Source: Bacteroidaceae bacterium (GTDB taxonomy: Bacteria; Bacteroidota; Bacteroidia; Bacteroidales; Bacteroidaceae). From it: 64,000 nucleotides of DNA. Position numbers and translations under genes: made by a program. The notes beneath the pieces are model-generated. The model saw only the letters and a list, made by a program, of their open reading frames with translations. It did not search any database and had not been told where the DNA came from. Shown here one piece after another: positions 61,601 through 64,000 of this stretch. The DNA lies in contig JAFZFN010000032.1 of the NCBI GenBank assembly GCA_017555875.1, positions 1 to 64,000 of the forward strand. Direction: 5' to 3'. Each line of letters starts with the position of its first letter. Within the stretch, counting starts at the first letter, position 1.

Positions 61601-64000
61601 ACATCCTCTACAAAGAAGATAGAGCCTTCGCCCTTCTCGGCAGTCATGGCAAGACCCTTCACAGATGAATTGGTGCTCTGCATATACAGCACACCTACAT
61701 TGCCACCAAAGTCATAGCCGATACGATAGTACTTGCCAGCCTTGGGGAGGTTAGAAGCGGCTGCGCCAGGAATGTTCAGACCAGTTACGGTGATAGCACC
61801 ATTAGTCTGGTTCAACGCATCACCATTACCTTGACCTACAAAGTAGCGCAAGGTGTACTCACCTGCAGGTACATTGTTCAATGTATAGACGTTGTTACTA
61901 TGGCTTCCACCCGTGGTGCCATGGTGATAATCTGAAGCTACCACTGTGCCCTCGGCATTCACGAGGTCTACACCAAGGATGTTCAACTTGTGGCTACCAC
62001 CAGAGAACACGAAAGTAGCAGTAACATTGCCAGCGACAGGAGCAACAACAGCAGTCTCAGCCTTGTGTACTGCCAAACCATTTACAGATACAGCTTCAGG
62101 ATACTCGCCAGCTGCGAGGGCTGTAGCGTTCCAAGGAGCTAACGGGCTAGCTGTCCAATATTGTCTAAACTCTGCAGGCTCTTCAGGGGTGCGCTCCTGA
62201 GTGAAGTCGATAACTACCTCATCACCCTTTGCGCAAGGAATGGTAGCGATGCCATTCTCGTCAACCTCTACAGTCACTTCTTCACCATCAACGGTAATCA
62301 TTGCGTTGGCGATGTCCATAGCACCACGGTTGCAACGTACCTTAAGCTCTGCACCTGCATTGCTTACGATAGTCACCTGCTGTGCCTTACCATCCTTCCA
62401 GTTGAAGTCAACGGTAAAGTTACCCATAGCCTTCATGCCAGTCACAGCACCGATTCTTTCCCATACTGTGGGCAATGCAGGAAGCACGTTGATGTAACCG
62501 TGAGCACTCTGCATCAACATTTCTGCGATACCTGAACATACACCGAAGTTACCGTCAATCTGGAAGGGTGCGTGTGAGTCGAAGAGGTTGTAGTAGATAC
62601 CACCTGCACCAGCGTTGGTGCCATAGTCGGTAGAGTGCTTCAACGCGTTCTTAATAATAAGGTGTGCGTGATCACCATCCTGGGCACGTGCCCAGAGGTT
62701 CACCTTCCAACCCATTGACCAACCTGTAGCAGCATCGCCACGGAGCTTGAGTGAGTTCACCGCAGGCTCGAAGAACTCGCTCTCGGGAGTAATCTGGTCC
62801 ATGGGGAAGAGGGCCATCAAGTGTGAGAGGTGACGGTGGCCAGGGTCATCACTTACGTCATAGGGGCTATACTTCCACTCACGGAGGATGATGTCGCCTT
62901 GGTTTACACCATTGCGGGGGTTGGTCCACTGGGAATTGAGGGCAGTGTTTGCAGTGTAAACCTCTGTATGCAAGCCCTTATCGGTCTTCGCCAAGTAGTC
63001 ATTGAGCGTTGCAATCTGCTCATCGGTCAAGTTTATGTTTTCACGACCGAGAATCTTGATAGCATCCGAAATGTTCTGGAAGAGATAACTGATCATCTGC
63101 TGTGCGTGAGCCGTACCATCTTCGCTATTATGAGCGTTTTGCTCGGCGCTATACTCGTTAGGCGCCACATAAGTGCCATCGGGGTCAAACTTATAAGCAG
63201 TGCCCTTATAACCACTGTTCTGCGTAGCGCTATCATATCCCTTATCAGGGATCAAGCGGTGGAACCAGAATTCTGCAGCGCTCCACATTACGGGGAATGC
63301 TTGCTTCAAGAACTCCTTGTCCTGAGTATAGCGATAGTGCATCCAGAGGTGGCTGGTGTACCATACATTGGCCACGAGGTAGTTGCTACCCCACTCACTC
63401 ATACTGTTATAGAGTGAAGTCTCGGTGAGCACGCTCCAGCCTTGACCTCCGTTGTATTTTTCGGCAACCTTCTTCCAACCCTCGCTCTGTGCACCACGGA
63501 TGATGAAGTTCAAGAAGGGCTTGTGCAAATCACTGAGGTTGGTGATCTCGGTGGGCCAGTAGTTCATCTGGATGTTGATGTTCGTATGAACGTCAGAGTT
63601 CCAGGGAGAGTCAGATGCACGGTCGTTCCAGATACCTTGCAGGTTGTTGGGGGCTGCGATGGGGTTACGGTTTGAGCTGATAGCGAGGTAACGACCATAG
63701 TGGAAGTAGAGTTGTTCCAAGAAGAGATGGTCGTTGCTGGTGCTTGTCCCCTCGGTGTTATTAGGATAGTAATTATCCACCAAAGTCTTTGTGTCTACCG
63801 TAGGAGTAGTAAGCCCGAGGTCGAGTGTCATACGACCCGTAATTTCTTTGAAGTTTGCTACATGTGCAGATTTTACCGTTGCGTAACCCTTAGTGTGAGC
63901 CTCCTCAATAGTAGTCTTAGCTTTGGCGTTGACTTCCGCGGGAGTATCTGCAGTGAAGTAGTTGTTGACTTCAGCGACATCACCATTGAAGTTTGTTGCA
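58606..64000 (-). CDS. GH95 fucosidase - GH33 sialidase fusion (partial)
   Basis: Runs off the window; 1797 residues are visible. The frame stays open past the ATG at 63831, where AHVANFKEITGRMTLDLG continues a GH95 domain, so that ATG is internal. Counting from it: GH95 alpha-L-fucosidase (to about 545) with NSDVHTNINIQMNYWPTE, SAEQN (probable acid Glu230) and HAPFQIDGNFG (Asp426); beta modules (560-900); a sandwich (920-1140); GH33 sialidase (about 1145-1540) with HPYRIPAI and SSDNGVTW; then a T9SS-type C-terminus (YDLMGRRV...GGRKVVIK). Residues 920-1540 are paralogous to the lone sialidase at 36447. It would clip fucose and sialic acid caps from mucin glycans. Confidence 0.88.
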   Translation of the reverse strand, partial: ATNFNGDVAEVNNYFTADTPAEVNAKAKTTIEEAHTKGYATVKSAHVANFKEITGRMTLDLGLTTPTVDTKTLVDNYYPNNTEGTSTSNDHLFLEQLYFHYGRYLAISSNRNPIAAPNNLQGIWNDRASDSPWNSDVHTNINIQMNYWPTEITNLSDLHKPFLNFIIRGAQSEGWKKVAEKYNGGQGWSVLTETSLYNSMSEWGSNYLVANVWYTSHLWMHYRYTQDKEFLKQAFPVMWSAAEFWFHRLIPDKGYDSATQNSGYKGTAYKFDPDGTYVAPNEYSAEQNAHNSEDGTAHAQQMISYLFQNISDAIKILGRENINLTDEQIATLNDYLAKTDKGLHTEVYTANTALNSQWTNPRNGVNQGDIILREWKYSPYDVSDDPGHRHLSHLMALFPMDQITPESEFFEPAVNSLKLRGDAATGWSMGWKVNLWARAQDGDHAHLIIKNALKHSTDYGTNAGAGGIYYNLFDSHAPFQIDGNFGVCSGIAEMLMQSAHGYINVLPALPTVWERIGAVTGMKAMGNFTVDFNWKDGKAQQVTIVSNAGAELKVRCNRGAMDIANAMITVDGEEVTVEVDENGIATIPCAKGDEVVIDFTQERTPEEPAEFRQYWTASPLAPWNATALAAGEYPEAVSVNGLAVHKAETAVVAPVAGNVTATFVFSGGSHKLNILGVDLVNAEGTVVASDYHHGTTGGSHSNNVYTLNNVPAGEYTLRYFVGQGNGDALNQTNGAITVTGLNIPGAAASNLPKAGKYYRIGYDFGGNVGVLYMQSTNSSVKGLAMTAEKGEGSIFFVEDVNGNLRLKSISTGKYLKEDGGTRGLQTEGGNVTFTEGTVEGKVKIAATSYLHAARSNDNYYIDHCGSDNGNDAAHDFIVEEVKVRTLTVEGPANAGATATWNGATKALPAVWTVFNGLGITDSQLTINSNSHTLTGLYEKGIKVSTPVEIATLTSNRTFTAEFAPAFLSTTYGEKWVRLSNCSNKNYWATTETTSTEVKGKTATLDYADEKQLWCLVGTAESFVLYNKAAGNTKALKVTAETYGNGSLATLESDTEASWKLIEQDFGYALVPTHNTNTSNLGINMYGGAGGELKLYATGASNTGSYWMVEMADVNKPLTLNVEVDKVWESSPRVAELTFTVNGKASTTRILNSVAGQALYLPVGATYEVSSMTYRGYTFNGCTENDGVVTVSYTANDERTLYYSPRDGHPYRIPAIATAPNGDIFAICDYRPCGNDIGYGEVDLVCRVSSDNGVTWTEERTIADGLGHINDGIWKMGYGDPAIVADRESNKVLVMSVCGNRTCWDGNYGEGGENENPNRISRLYIEHDGEKWVYGQPEEVTYDIYPKFVDKDGNVHAASMFIGAGKICQSRVVKKGEYYRLYCAVWNVTKTQRQHHNYVIYSDDFGQTWNVLGDLGYENSASKWGNEPKVEELPDGTVVLSSRKYNGRYFNLFTFADDTYTTGSWMGEVGSNEVEGGLSFGGNSTNGEIYKVKAIHKVSGRICDLMFQSIPTGGGRDNVAIYYKEMEYNEDGTNKYTSTTFAQGWTKGIHVSTKGSCYSTMISQADGRIAFFFEEEPSGYCMVYIPYTIEELTDDAYTLYTVNSTIGEYKIGTFYASEAMAIPEGVQAYVAKNAPANGELVMTELTGIIPAHTGAVIRSEVAKTYNFIPSISYGNAIEGNMLVGFEAADNKDGSKKAVTVAEDYTTYVLAVENEKAGFYRKEKGTFYVFNNKAYLDLTEAAQGVRSLAIRFEGDGSTGIENSELKIQNSEFIYDLMGRRVENPAKGVYIVGGRKVVIK
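58690..58730. repeat. GAATTCT word repeat inside coding sequence
   Basis: Tandem GAATTCT/GAATTTTC words, translated as IENSELKIQNSEF before the sorting segment, matching the repeat at 50213 nearly word for word. Confidence 0.75.

Overview
The window is Bacteroidales chromosome, most likely Prevotellaceae or a near relative. Four things point there. Promoters have the Bacteroidetes form TTTG, 19-21 bases, TAnnTTTG. Two type IX secretion system (T9SS) components are present, a PorZ-like and a PorW/SprE-like protein. Several secreted enzymes end in a C-terminal segment of the type YDLxGRxV...KGVYxVxGxKVxIK. Gene sets such as argR-argC with GTVAGDD-type ArgR, DUF4271-hemD-rnpA-yidD and tig/clpP/clpX also fit this order. 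The species cannot be named from the sequence. No phage, integrase, insertion sequence or CRISPR array was seen.

Layout. 1-544 is gene-free and ends in a minus-strand terminator. 545-7585 (minus) holds purD with two membrane-protein genes in one overlapping operon, an alkaline phosphatase, argR-argC and prfB. 7906-8872 (plus) holds tRNA-Phe and panB. 8984-18589 (minus) holds a radical SAM protein, two FKBP-type prolyl isomerases and a complete RND efflux operon (TetR, TolC-like channel, membrane-fusion lipoprotein, RND pump, P-II-like small protein). 18899-25665 (plus) is leuS-yitT-rdgB-porZ. A CDF metal transporter faces it, then dapB-lepB (plus), two phospholipid-type genes (minus), porW, an outer-membrane barrel protein and a ROK glucokinase (plus). 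35523-36446 is a 0.9 kb gene-free island with an unusual repeat element. 36447-49944 (minus) holds a sialidase, tatD-yidD-rnpA-hemD-DUF4271, a LOG-family gene, tig, clpP, clpX, ahcY, and lptB coupled to an M6 metallopeptidase. 50129-64000 (minus) is a surface-glycan degradation locus.

The most striking part is that last locus. One gene encodes a 2644-residue secreted protein combining a GH20 beta-hexosaminidase, carbohydrate-binding-type modules, a GH33 sialidase and a metzincin protease. Its neighbour fuses a GH95 alpha-L-fucosidase to a second sialidase and runs off the window end. A third, free-standing sialidase lies 12 kb away. Together they could strip sialic acid, fucose and N-acetylhexosamines from mucin-like glycoproteins and cut the protein backbone. 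The two large enzymes are probably exported by the T9SS whose parts lie in the same window.

The non-coding DNA is also unusual. Many intergenic gaps carry fold-back elements: two inverted arms built of short tandem words, with different words at each locus. The same kind of DNA is translated in the linker just before the C-terminal sorting segment of three secreted enzymes. An exact 84-bp tandem triplication upstream of tig carries three promoter-like sequences and co-varying stems. The 35.8-36.3 kb island has 82-nt imperfect inverted repeats enclosing a degenerate 22-nt-period array.
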